Below are positions 51,601-64,000 of a stretch of DNA of 64,000 nt, piece after piece. A program made the translations under genes and the position numbers. A model generated the notes under the pieces. That model was given only the letters and a program-made list of their open reading frames with translations. It was not told the origin of the DNA and ran no database searches. How positions within the stretch are numbered: the first letter of the stretch is position 1; each line of letters starts with the position of its first letter. Source of the stretch: Trebouxia sp. TZW2008. Taxonomy: Eukaryota > Chlorophyta > Trebouxiophyceae > Trebouxiales > Trebouxiaceae. The stretch lies in contig BDIU01000155.1 in assembly GCA_002118135.1 (NCBI GenBank), positions 1 through 64,000 on the forward strand, given 5' to 3'.

Positions 51601-54600
51601 GGACATCTTTGCAGCACATATGCTCAATGTGTCATGATCATTATGGAGTTTGTTGCCTCTGATTTTGGGCCTCTCAGCGTGAGAACTTGTGTCCACCCCG
51701 TATCACTTGCCCAGGACACGCAGACATGTGACTGCATGTTATTATGATGCACCATTTGCCAATGACTGCTGTTGTGCCTATGGTTGCACTTCTTGCGATC
51801 CAGGCTTTACACTCAAGGATTGCCGTCACTGTGCAGAGCGCTCTCTCTGAGCAACGTGAGGTGTACCGCCCTCTGGCAGCAAAGGGGGCCTCCATGTTTT
51901 TTGTCATGTGTGACCTGCACACCATGAACAACATGTACCGCTTCTCCCTTGCCGTCTTCCTGTGCCTCTTCAGCAGGGTGAGCAGACTGTCCAATATATG
52001 CTTTTGATTGCCAATATTGAGGCATCATGCATGTACAAAGTTTACGGCTGCGCACTTGACGCCTGTAGCCAATCTGCATAAGCACAGTGGCAAGATTTGC
52101 CAAGCATGTGTGATGCATGCATGCTGCTGGATTGCTAGATGAGCAGGCATGCAGTTGCATTTCTTGCACATTCATTGTGCAGCTTTCACAAAGGCAGCAA
52201 GTGTCATCTCCATCATCATCTTCACATGCTTGGCCGATACAGACATGAATGCTGGTTGCCTGCAGTGGACACTCTCAAATTGTGAAACGCAGCCACAGGC
52301 TCTGAGCGCAATGTCAGTCTGTACGCAACTTGTGAGCACAATATATACAGTCTTTTGTGGGATTGCCAACAGGCTCTTCCTAGCACTCCTGCCAATGGCA
52401 GCATCAGCAGCCAGTTGGCGGCCATGTCAGCAGCGCTCACTCAACTGATTGTGGACTATGTCAGCCAAGCCCTCTTCAACGCTGACCGCCTGGCCTTTGC
52501 CATGCATCTGGCGTACAGCCTGGTGCCTCACCTGTTCCAGCCAACAGAATGGGATGTATTCCTGGGCAATGCTGTGGGTAAGTCAGCAAGCCTTCTGTGC
52601 GTTTGAAACATGCATCGCCCGCTTTGCCTGAACGAGCACAGCTGCAGCACGTCTTTCTGCAAAAGCAAAGTTATTGTGCGGCTTGCATGACATGAAAGGC
52701 AAAGTGGACTTTTATCTTCAAAATCGTACTTCTGGTGGACAGGAGAGTCTGCTTTACCAGCTCTGCGACACTTTGGACATGTCCTCAAATGGATTTCTAG
52801 CTGTTCTACTGACCATCCTGTACCCAAACAGCTACCCATGTTGCTATAAATCACAAAATCACGGTGCGTCATGCCTAGACACTCATGCAATGGACAGATC
52901 AATCCTCATCAGCAAGCGGCACATATGGCAGTAACATAATTGCTGTCTAATGGGTGTGCAGGCAAGCCTCAGGTGCGGCCTTCTTGGGTGCCGAAAGCGG
53001 CGTCAGCATCCTGGGTTGACATTGCTTCCCACTGTGCTTCCACGCTGACTGATTGCAATGCTTCTAAAACTTGGCTGTGAGGCCACTTGACTTTCCATTG
53101 GCTATACAGGCAAGCCTCAGGTGCGGCCTTCATGGGTGCCTGAAGAGGCGACAGCGTCCTGGGCTGCTTTGGCCTCCCACTGTGCACCCACTCTGGCTGA
53201 TTGCAACGCTGCTGAGGCTCAGCTGTGGGGCCCCTGGGCCAACAGCCCTGCCCCTGAGGCCAACCTGCCCCCTGCTGCTGCTGCCAAGCTCAATGCCTTT
53301 CAGCGGCTGCTCCTCCTGCAGGTGAGCACTCGGCATTCAGACACTTCAAAAATGCGTTCAGGAGCACACCGTTCAGAGTGCATGGTGCAAGTATTTTTGC
53401 ACTTTAGGGCAGCTTGCATCCGTTGAGTTGCACTCCCCCGTTCCCCCTTCAGCATTCATGTTGTCTGCATGCAGGCAGAACTGCCAAGCTTATCTTCCTT
53501 GTGACGCTTACATATGGTGTTCACAATGCTTAGCTTGCTTTCGTTGTATTGCAGGCAGTGAGGCCAGACAGGCTAGCAACAGGCATGAACAGCTTTGTGT
53601 GCACAGCGCTGGGTATTGTCAGCGTCAAGCCTCCGCCCCTCAGCATGGAGCATGTGCTGCGCCAAGATGCATCAGCAGGTAAATCTTGCACACGTGCACA
53701 TGATGTTGGCTCAGAAGCTCACAATTTTTTCCTTCACTCCTACCACCACCAAACATGCTGACATCATGGGCACCTGGCGTTATGAGCACCGGACAAGCGG
53801 GCCTGCACTGAGGTTTGCTGGTGCTGGAGGCTTAATGCAGGTCGGTTTGACATTCGACTTAACATGCCAATATTTGAACAGCCAGATTTGATTCACATCT
53901 GCTGCCCACAGAGCTTGTCAGCAAACATGCTGCCAGGCATCAACCTGTCATACTCACACTGATCATGATAAAGTCAACAGCGTCGCATGTTGCATTGAAC
54001 TGCAGCATACCCAACAAGCAAGCACTACAGCCTCATCAGACTCAATCCTTGAATGCTTGCTGCTTTTTGCTTTTGAACATTATAGAGATTGCACAAAATT
54101 TGTCAACATTCAAAAGTGTGAAGGTGAATTTGACTTTTCTGTGATTGAAAAATGGCAATGCAGGAACTCCAGTACTGTTTGTGACCAATCTTGGGGCAGA
54201 TCCATCACAAGAGCTGCAGGAGGTGGCTGCTGCCATTGTGGGAGCTGACTCATACCACCAGCTAGCCATGGGGCAGGGCCAAACACAGCCAGCCCTTGAC
54301 CTGCTGCACTCCTGTGCAACTTCAGGCAGGACTATATGGCAATGGCACTGCAGAGACCTGCATCAATGCATGCATACTGACAAAACATGCCATTCAGCTG
54401 AAACAGCAAACTTTTGCTGCACTCTATGCGCCACTTCATCTTTCCGCATGCAGTCCTCCTGCATAGACTCTGCATTTTTTGGTCAACCTGTTTGTCATCT
54501 TGTCTCTTTGAGAGCGCATGGACACCATTTGCAAGGGACTTGAAGTGCACCTCGCTTGCCATTTATTATGCTCCAGCACAACTCCAGCCACACAGCATGT

Positions 54601-57600
54601 GAGCCCCAAAGGGTCTTGCACTGTTGTCAGGGCACACTTCAAATGGCTGTCTGTTATGGCTGTGTCTATAGCCCAATAAAGATTATTTGTGTTACAAGCA
54701 TGCAAAGAAAAGCAGTGCATAGGCTTGAATGCCAAGGTTGATGCTGTGTGGGTGCAGGTACATGGGTGTGCTTGAATATACGCCTAGCGGTGCCTTGCAC
54801 AATTTGCTGTGTTGCTGATGCCGATGCCGTTTGGGTGCAGGTTCTTGGGTTTGCTTGAAGGATATGTACCCAGTGGTGCCTTGCACAAATGGTTGTGTTG
54901 CTGATCTTGATGCCGTTTGGGTGCAGGTTCTTGGCTTTGCTTGAAGAATGTGCACCTGGTGGTGGCCTGGCTGCCTGTGCTGGAGAAGGCACTGAGGGCC
55001 CTCACACCCCACCCCTCCTTCCGCCTGCTGCTCACCTCAGAGCCGCACCTTGCCTTTCCCCCCTCCCTCCTGGAAAGCTGTCTCAAGGTATAATGATTAT
55101 CTCTATGTAACGAATACCTTGGTAACTGATAAAGTTGTCCTTACACTCAAGCGTCGTTGCTCAGAAGTTCCACTGCAGTCATGCAATGATTGGTTCCTAA
55201 CTGCCTTGTCTTTTCATTATAATGTCATTATGTTGAGTGTCGTTATCAAGTGAGAGGATACTGTACCCCAGCTGCTTACATCAACCCCATGCGATGGTGC
55301 ATGTAGGTTCGAGGTTGATTGATGGTGTCAAGCCAGATCATTGACCAGCATGACTCTTGGCTAATCGGAGCCATGCTGATATGCATGTCAAGAGCTGACC
55401 TGCTTCCTTGCCCCTGCCGTCTTCTGCTCTTTGCCTGCCAGCTGCCTCGTATCAATGCTTGACAAGTTGCCAATGCTCTCAGTCATGCACGATGATGCGT
55501 GCAACATGTAAGCATATGAGCAAAGGCCAGCTGAGCCTATTACACGGTGTGGGATCTACTCCAAGGACGTGTGTAAATCTGCACATGCACCGTGAAGGCC
55601 ATAATACCTGAGGAGTACGTGCAAAACAAACATGTATGCATTGTGAAGGTGAGCTTTGAGGCGCCTCCTGGAGTGAAGCGCAATCTGCAGCGCACCCTTG
55701 AGGCCTGGGGTCCTGCCCCTTTCCTGCGGGCGCCTCCCCTGCAGGCCCACCTGCTGTTCATGCTGGCCTGGCTGCATGCTATCCTGCAGGAACGCAGGAG
55801 CTACATGCCTCAGGTCAGTTGCCCTCACTCTGATGTTCTTATTGTCATCATCATCACCATGATATCCACCATCATCACCACCATCACCACCACCACCACC
55901 ACCACCACCAAGCTTGCCATTCCCCTGCTAGGTGTATAAAGAAGCAGTGAGCTCGCTCCATACAACTTGTCACATTTGTTTGTGTACTGATGCCAAATGA
56001 CCCTGAACTTGCTCAAATCGCGCTGACAGGTTGCTGTGCTGGCCAGCTGGACATGTACTGCTGTTGTAAGTGCCTGATGATATGCATGGTGAGCTTTGTG
56101 TGCCAAATGAGCTTGCTTGCAGCAATCTGCAGCAAAGGAACACCTGCAACAGCCTGCTGTGTTTCCGAAGTGCATGAGAGCTTGTTCTCTTTTGTAGGCG
56201 CTGATGCATCAGCTCAATGCCAAGCAGCACCAAGCATATGAGTGCAGCACCTCCAGCTTGTTGAGCAATTTTGTGACCTACAGGACCGACTATCATAAAA
56301 CAAGTATGTGTATTTCCATGCCAAGCAAAAGCAGCAGTTTCTGCAGTTGCAAATGTGAGCAATTGTGATGCAGGGGTGGGCAAGCTTCTATGACTTCAAT
56401 TTCAGCGATCTCAGGAGTGGTGCAGATGTTGTGATTGCCAACAGTGGAGGCAGTCAACCTCACTGGAAGAAGCTGAGAGGCTTACTGGAGAATGCTATCT
56501 ATGGAGGCCGTATAGACAGCGCTCATGACATACAGGTTGTCAAGCTTGTGCCTAACACTTGGCTTCACTACTGCATACGCATGGTCATTCATTATGTACT
56601 GCAAGCCATGTGCAACTCAAGAGTGCAAGTACTGCCCAGCATTTCCTTGCTCAATATATGTAGGGACTCAGGATTCATGCATGTCATGCTCTCCTTTGTA
56701 CAGCAGCATCTCATGTTCTTGGCAGAGCAAATGGTCAAGTATTTGGCATCAATGCATGAGTCACCCGCGGCCCATGGCTTAAGCTACTGCAGAAACCGCA
56801 CATTTTATAAGTGCAGGCATGATAGGATTTGGACGGCACTCACTTGCGAGCTGTTGTATGCATGCAGATTCTGCGCACCTACCTAGAGCTGTTCATGTGT
56901 GAGGAGGCAGTTGCGTCAGGCCCCGCGGGCTCCCAAACTCTGCCTGGCACACAAAACCTGGTCGTGCCTCTGGCCTCAGACTTTTCAGGCTACACAACCC
57001 TCATTGATGCTCTGCCAGAGACAGACACACCGGCCTTGTTTGGCCTGCCCGCCAACATCAACAGGTCAGCTGGGCAAGCAGCCGGCACAGCCGTGATCAC
57101 TCAGCTCAATCAGATCACTGCATCCCAGGTAAACCTTGAGCCTTTACAAGTGTTTCTGGCACCCATTGCGTTTAAGTGTGGGTTCTCTTGTCAGAGTCTA
57201 GTTTCTCGTGAGGCTGACAGTACGGCTGTAGACAGCACCCAAGGGTGCAAAAGGTTGACTTATGCAGCAAGCGTCAGAATTGTCTGTGCATCAGCATTGG
57301 CATCTGATGTGGTTGCTGAGTGCCTGGCTAATCTGAAGCAATGCCGGGATGCAGTTGGGAATCCCTCACAAAGCAACACCTGCCGCAACCTGCTGATCTA
57401 CAAAAGTTCCATCAGCAGCCTATGCTACATTTGGACTAAATGCGTTTGGTGCATTAACAACTGCCTTCCTACAAATACATTCATTGCAAAGTGAAAGCAG
57501 CAACCCTTGCCAACATGCAGGATTCAGCACTAGGTTTTGAGCGTAGCAGATGGGCAGCACAGCTTACTCCTTTGCTGAAGCTGTGGCAGTCTCTGGCGCC

Positions 57601-59517
57601 CTCTCTTCCTCAGTTGGCCACTATGCTTCCTTCACCCTCTGATTCGCCACTGGATGCCTTCCTGGCCTCTGAAGTGGCTTTTGCTGAGCAGCTGGTCACT
57701 GCAGTGTCATCGAGCATCAGCAATTTGGCTGAGCTTGTGCTGGGATCTGGGGCCCTGACACCAGAAACACAGGTGACACTCCACAACATTGTAGCAGTGT
57801 GAGGGATTGGTACCTCGCTGTCTAGCTAGCAATGCCCTTTATCCCATGCACGCTCTGTTACAACTGTTTTGGAGCCTAGCTGGATGGCGAGGTGCTCAAT
57901 TTCCGCGCTGTCGTGCACAGGCATCACAAGGCTGCAACTGCGATCATCACATTTCTGGGCAAGTTGCAATCAAAGTGAACTCTGTTTCTGTGCATTGCTG
58001 TAGACACTGTTCCTAGAGCGAGACCCTGCCTTGCACAACATGCATGAGACATCACATGTGCATGCGCCACAATGATCTTGATGACTTTATGATGCCAGCC
58101 TATTGCTGCAGAGGCTAGGCAGCGCGCTGGTCAGAAATGAGGTTCCATCTGCATGGAATGATTGCTGGGCAGGCCATGAGCAACCCCTTGCCTACTGTGG
58201 AGCAGTTGCACACAAGGCCAGCGGTCTAGGATCATGGCTAACAGCGTGTGCATCTGGCAGACTGTGGACAGAGCCCTTGAACTTGGCCCAGATCTTCAAT
58301 CCAGGTGAATACTCGGTGACATCGTATTGCAGGTTTGTCCTGGCTCTGATGACAGAAAATCTTGAGTGCGTCAGCACCTGCACAGCAAGGAAAAAGATAA
58401 CGCCAGGAAAAATGCAACGTTGCATGAGACTCTTGAAAACTGGAGCTGCAGGGAATCGAACCCTGTACCTCTCGCATGCAAAGCGAGCGCTCTACCATAT
58501 GAGCTACAACCCCGAAACGGATGTACCTCGAGCCAAAACTGTAAACTATTATTCAAGCGAGATCGGGAATGGAAACATGTGTTTCAAAACTCCAGATGTG
58601 TGCTGTCAAGTGGTAACAAGGAGGGCTTCGAATTCATTAGCCTGGCATGCTATTGTCAGATTAACCCAGTTATGATGCTTATACACGTTAGGTGCACACA
58701 CAGATGAAGAGTTCTGCCACATCTGAAATACTGATCAACAATCAGTTTCTTTGGCCCAGCTTTATGTACAGAGCTGCAAGCATCAGCATCCAAAGTGGCA
58801 CGCTGTCACAAACAACCTTTCAGACATGCAGACTTGATGACAATGATCTTTGCTTGCAGCGAGGCTCCTGAATGCTCTACGACAACAAAGCGCCCACCAG
58901 CTCAAGACCTCAATGGACAGCCTGAAGCTGAAGACCATCTGGGACAAGCGACAAACACAGGTACATCGTGCAACTGCTCGTTCTCATGCATCAGATTCTG
59001 CAAGTTGGCACTGCTGAACAACAAATGTTGATGTAAGCAGCAACCTTGCAAATCCTCTGCCATCCTCATGATATGTGACCTCTGCATTTCCCCAAAGTTT
59101 GCTCATCAGTACAGTTGGGAATGCCTTTGGCCCACCAACTAAGTAAATTCTCTGCCTTGCCAGCTGCAAAGCCTGCTTGCACTACCGTTCCAAGAGTGAC
59201 GACACTGTGCCTATGGCGGTATGCAGGGTGCGGCATACCTCACACTCTCAAGTGTCTTGCTTCAAGGAGCCAGTTGTGATGGTGTCAGACTGCAACCACT
59301 TGACGCTACATCCCCAACCAGCACTGCAATGCCGAAGGTGTTGTTGGCATGGGTCCCGAAACAGTCGCTGAACCCGTCAGAAATGGTGATTTCAGTCCCG
59401 CTGTACAGCACCCCAAGTAGAGAGAGCATCATAGCTCAACTGCAGCTGCCTGTCATCAGTCAAGAAGCCAGGCGTCACTTCATTTTAGCTGGCCTTGGTG
59501 CCTGCTTGCTTGCATGA
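24695..59517 (+). CDS. DHC1b: Cytoplasmic dynein-2 heavy chain, retrograde IFT motor (complete)
   Basis: Dynein-2 heavy chain (DYNC2H1; DHC1b in Chlamydomonas) drives retrograde intraflagellar transport. Roughly 60 exons cover the whole protein, about 4,000 aa, from [15 protein letters not shown] to a C-terminal [17 protein letters not shown] and the stop at 59515-59517. Order: tail, linker, AAA1-4, stalk with microtubule-binding domain, AAA5-6, C-terminal domain. P-loops: GPAGTGKT (37378), GPSGSGKST (39502), GPEGCGK (41577), GPAGVGRKS (44525). Many stretches match dynein-2 rather than axonemal or dynein-1 chains, for example [34 protein letters not shown] and [12 protein letters not shown]. 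The start at 24695 is chosen because exon 1 (24695-24769) then resembles the family; an in-frame ATG at 24521 would add 58 unlike residues. Intron 3 (25375-25463) has a GC donor and is in phase. Several introns hold exon-fragment copies. No disabling change was seen. Confidence 0.97.
26997..27241 (+). repeat. Intronic tandem duplication, about 145 bp
   Basis: Two copies of a unit beginning GTGCTTGCGCACAGCC and running through TCAGGCATGTTGCAACCCAC and GGCAGTGCTGGTGGGCAATG lie at about 26997-27100 and 27141-27241. The first overlaps the end of the exon that ends near 26990-27010, so it may be another exon-end duplication, but the coding part is too short to be sure. Confidence 0.65.
27440..27735 (+). 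pseudogene. Tail exon end and its downstream copy
   Basis: Exon 27380-27525 ends [18 protein letters not shown] with donor CACAG|GTACAG. The segment 27605-27735 repeats this as [18 protein letters not shown] and the following intron (CTTCTGACCAGACACTTAAG), but the donor context has changed to CACAA|GTACAG. The repeat unit is about 150 bp. The next true exon begins near 27800. The copy lies wholly in the intron. Confidence 0.8.
32607..32673 (+). mobile_element. Partial copy of a candidate MITE/foldback family
   Basis: The stretch TTAGCGCCTTGCCATCCAGC, then TAGCAATGCCGTTCATCTCA, aligns at roughly three quarters identity with 57801-57869, in another intron of the same gene 25 kb away. Its first 22 bases also match the inverted complement of the right end of that element better than they match its left end. 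A right end could not be identified here. Confidence 0.5.
33903..33985 (+). repeat. Dispersed repeat copy (family of 1031-1110), inverted
   Basis: CTAGACAGGCCCAGCAGGCC and the following CACCTAGGTGCGTAC are the inverted complement of the flank and right arm of the foldback at 1031-1110. It lies in a dynein linker intron. The frame [16 protein letters not shown] is open here but is shared with non-coding copies, so it is not taken as a gene. Confidence 0.6.
37345..38857 (+). other. Dynein-2 AAA1, main ATPase site
   Basis: Exon 37345-37440 holds [20 protein letters not shown] with Walker A GPAGTGKT at 37378-37401. Exon 37702-37860 holds [15 protein letters not shown] and the Walker B region [20 protein letters not shown]. 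Exon 38122-38366 holds [20 protein letters not shown] and [16 protein letters not shown], and 38633-38857 holds [17 protein letters not shown]. All key residues for ATP binding and hydrolysis seem to be present, so an active motor is expected. Confidence 0.92.
39042..40730 (+). other. Dynein-2 AAA2
   Basis: Exons 39042-39164, 39442-39625, about 40069-40232 and 40539-40730. Walker [10 protein letters not shown] lies at 39502-39528. Further landmarks are [52 protein letters not shown] and [20 protein letters not shown] followed by [10 protein letters not shown]. The intervening introns are 200-440 nt and show no second gene. Confidence 0.9.
40971..43219 (+). other. Dynein-2 AAA3
   Basis: Exons 40971-41257, about 41438-41632, 41912-42036, 42262-42399, 42600-42769 and 43021-43219. 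The P-loop is [12 protein letters not shown] from 41577. Other segments are [69 protein letters not shown] and [15 protein letters not shown]. Reading is intact through all of them. Confidence 0.9.
43617..46002 (+). other. Dynein-2 AAA4, with exon-end copies in one intron
   Basis: Exons 43617-43791, 43966-44089, 44459-44587, 45321-45497 and 45801-46002. The P-loop GPAGVGRKS (from 44525) has a basic residue before the usual lysine, as in the dynein-2 family. Next come [40 protein letters not shown] and [15 protein letters not shown]. The 733-nt intron after 44587 contains two extra copies of the 3' end of exon 44459-44587. Confidence 0.88.
44700..44960 (+). pseudogene. Two copies of the AAA4 P-loop exon end
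   Basis: Exon 44459-44587 ends [17 protein letters not shown] before its donor. About 190 bp later (44708-44760) the sequence reads [17 protein letters not shown], followed by the same intron start (GTACTGCCCTGGAAGCT). A further ~175 bp on (44890-44940) comes a third, decayed end (NSAL, then a frame break and ACMHHI-like sequence). The repeated unit therefore spans the exon end, donor and about 130 nt of intron. The true exon is the first copy. Confidence 0.8.
46232..49135 (+). other. Dynein-2 stalk and microtubule-binding domain
   Basis: 46232-46490 ends AAA4. Coiled coil 1 is encoded by 46794-46885 ([19 protein letters not shown]), 47132-47235 ([19 protein letters not shown]) and the start of 47660-47898. 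The microtubule-binding domain spans 47660-47898 ([35 protein letters not shown]) and 48282-48521 ([33 protein letters not shown]). Coiled coil 2 is 48940-49135 ([20 protein letters not shown]). An upstream copy of the 47132 exon start lies at 47035-47085. Confidence 0.88.
47035..47085 (+). pseudogene. Copy of a stalk exon start (5' part of 47132 exon)
   Basis: TGACTGCAG followed by GTGCAAGCAGAGCAAGCCCT and GCGGAACATCACAGCTGCAG repeats the acceptor and first ~45 nt of the exon at 47132 (GTGCAAGCAGAGCAGGCTCT). The spacing is about 97 bp. The copy then diverges and has no donor that would keep the frame. Confidence 0.75.
49372..52576 (+). other. Dynein-2 AAA5
   Basis: Exons 49372-49574 ([19 protein letters not shown]), about 49831-49996 ([33 protein letters not shown]), 50343-50598 ([20 protein letters not shown]), 50916-51071 ([20 protein letters not shown]), 51362-51465 ([19 protein letters not shown]), about 51823-51976 ([20 protein letters not shown]) and about 52360-52576 ([20 protein letters not shown]). 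All match the corresponding dynein-2 segments in order. AAA5 has no P-loop, as is normal for dyneins. Confidence 0.88.
52966..53095 (+). pseudogene. Copy of the 53109 exon start (AAA6 entry)
   Basis: CAGGCAAGCCTCAGGTGCGG begins here and again at about 53107. The upstream copy reads [20 protein letters not shown] and then ASHCAST and TDCNA, against [20 protein letters not shown] in the real exon. It diverges before the second half of the exon. The repeat unit is about 140 bp, and it lies in the upstream intron with its own acceptor. Confidence 0.85.
54738..54924 (+). pseudogene. Two upstream copies of the 54925 exon start
   Basis: The acceptor and beginning of the exon at 54925 (GGGTGCAG, then GTTCTTGGCTTTGCTTGAAG) occur three times at ~85-bp spacing: near 54758, 54840 and 54925. 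The middle copy reads [12 protein letters not shown] against [20 protein letters not shown] of the real exon; the first reads [11 protein letters not shown]. Each is followed by CCTTGCACAA and GTGTTGCTGAT, which belong to the intron. Only the third copy runs on into a full exon and donor. Confidence 0.88.
55850..55910. repeat. (ATC/ACC)n microsatellite
   Basis: A run of ATCATCACC, then CACCACC triplets, in a dynein intron just after exon 55649-55814. The open threonine or histidine frames through it are repeat artefacts. Confidence 0.9.
57803..57903. mobile_element. Candidate MITE (about 100 bp, terminal inverted repeats)
   Basis: The left end ATTGGTACCTCGCTGTCTAG is an imperfect inverted complement of the right end AGCTGGATGGCGAGGTGCTC plus AAT, about 16 of 21 positions, and the outermost bases are ATTG and CAAT. 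A related sequence is at 32607-32673. There is no coding capacity, and I saw no clear target-site duplication. It sits in the dynein intron after exon 57522-57772. Confidence 0.5.
58441..58513 (-). tRNA. tRNA-Ala (anticodon UGC)
   Basis: Reading the minus strand from 58513 to 58441 gives a 73-nt cloverleaf. The acceptor stem is GGGGTTG with CAGCTCC, including a G3:U70 pair, the known identity element of alanine tRNAs. The D-arm contains TAGCTCATATGGTAGAGC. The anticodon stem CTCGC/GCGAG encloses TTTGCAT, and the T-arm CAGGGTTCGATTCCCTG is perfect, with discriminator A73. It has no intron and CCA is not encoded. It lies antisense within a dynein-2 intron between the exons near 58105-58303 and 58861. 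Confidence 0.95.
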
Positions 59518-60126
59518 TTATAGCAAAAGTGTGCTACACAGCAGTGACAGGACCACTTTCTGTAGCATAGCATGTTGCAAGGGGTGTCTATGCGCTCTTA
59601 AATTTAGATGCTGTCAGACATCGTGCACAGCAACGATGCTACACGCATGCAGTACAGTGAGTGATTGACATTCAGCCAGGCCATTGCCACAGCTATCTTT
59701 GCATGCATGGATCTTTCTGCTTGAGTGCTTCAATGAATAACAGCAAAATGAGGGGTTGGTTGCCGCTGCTTGTTGCCTGGATGGTTTTGACAGCTCAGTT
59801 GCCACAAATGGCTCTTTCGTACCATCAAGCCGTTGACACATGCAATACAAATCAGGCATATTTCTTTCTCCAATCTAGTCATGACACGGATTGCCTAATG
59901 AGCTTGGGTCTGAAGATATGAATTACAAAGCATACTTTCAAGAAAACACAAGACCAAGCAAAATCAGGCTGAATTCTTATCAACACACAGATACTCAAAT
60001 TGGATTCGTTCATTCGATTCCCTGCCGCAACACTGCGCCTAAAGCCTGTGATACCACACAACAGTTCTGCCTAGCAGCGCTTGCATAGCAGAAGGAGTAA
60101 CACCACACACACACTCACGGCAACAT
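59518..60126. other. Convergent intergenic spacer (dynein-2 and HSP70 3' ends)
   Basis: Stops of the two convergent genes are about 610 bases apart. No coding exon is supported. It contains the 3' UTRs and a candidate HSP70 TGTAA signal. I saw no clear poly(A) signal for the dynein. Confidence 0.6.
59923..59927 (-). terminator. Candidate TGTAA polyadenylation signal of HSP70
   Basis: TTACA on the plus strand reads TGTAA on the HSP70 strand, about 200 nt beyond the stop codon. The motif is the usual chlorophyte poly(A) signal, but short. Confidence 0.3.

Positions 60127-64000
<3,874 letters not shown>

Larger units (their letters stand above)
53109..59517 (+). other. Dynein-2 AAA6 and C-terminal domain
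   Basis: Exons: 53109-53320, 53554-53680 ([16 protein letters not shown]), 54163-54326 ([20 protein letters not shown]), 54925-55087 ([20 protein letters not shown]), 55649-55814 ([19 protein letters not shown]), 56374-56535 ([30 protein letters not shown]), 56868-57129 ([16 protein letters not shown]), 57522-57772, about 58105-58303 ([14 protein letters not shown]), 58861-58962 ([20 protein letters not shown]) and about 59215-59517 ([25 protein letters not shown]). The C-terminal domain is complete. Confidence 0.88.

Noticed and set aside
55850..55910. His/Thr-rich coding segment
   Set aside because: A trinucleotide microsatellite in an intron, with no homologous part in dynein-2.
24695..59517. 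Dynein as a pseudogene because of many stops between matching segments
   Set aside because: The stops lie in introns; matching segments are bounded by GT-AG (one GC-AG) sites and, where I checked, phases are compatible.

Overview
The window is nuclear DNA from a eukaryote, most likely a chlorophyte green alga. Genes are broken into many short exons with GT-AG introns. There is a plastid-type HSP70 ending in the VVDADFTD tail, a flagellar (IFT) dynein-2 heavy chain, and TGTAA motifs downstream of two genes. A trebouxiophyte-like alga fits the style, but that is inference; no organelle, rRNA or species marker is present.

Layout. 1-6998 (minus): a large gene of unrecognised function, with a serine-rich disordered N-terminus, a repeat-rich middle and Q/E/A-rich coiled coils; its 3' end is not resolved. 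7800-18248 (minus): complete NOP14, a ribosome-biogenesis factor, for which I could build a 12-exon model that stays in frame (3,066 nt, 1,021 aa). 18681-20783 (plus): a 7-exon, 334-aa multipass membrane protein, divergent from NOP14 across a short CpG-rich promoter. 20784-22370: no gene seen. 22371 to about 23670 (minus): an unresolved disordered-protein gene. 24695-59517 (plus): a complete cytoplasmic dynein-2 heavy chain (DHC1b/DYNC2H1), about 35 kb and roughly 60 exons, with all six AAA modules, stalk and microtubule-binding domain recognisable. A tRNA-Ala(UGC) lies antisense in one of its last introns. 60127 to beyond 64000 (minus): the C-terminal two thirds of chloroplast HSP70, converging on the dynein.

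The most unusual feature is structural. In every long gene here except the 334-aa membrane protein and the unresolved gene at 22371-23670, introns contain partial tandem copies of the adjacent exon, complete with splice site. Copies carrying the exon start and acceptor lie in the upstream intron; copies carrying the exon end and donor lie in the downstream intron. The intact exon is always on the far side. The clearest case is NOP14 intron 4, where eight extra copies of the first ~40 nt of exon 5 recur mostly every 104-109 bp. A second feature is a sharp base-composition contrast: gene bodies are poor in CpG and rich in TG/CA (many TGCATG runs), while the 5' ends of genes are CpG-rich.

Functionally the genes are a housekeeping mixture (rRNA processing, intraflagellar transport, plastid protein folding, membrane protein). 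Nothing suggests an operon or a shared pathway.
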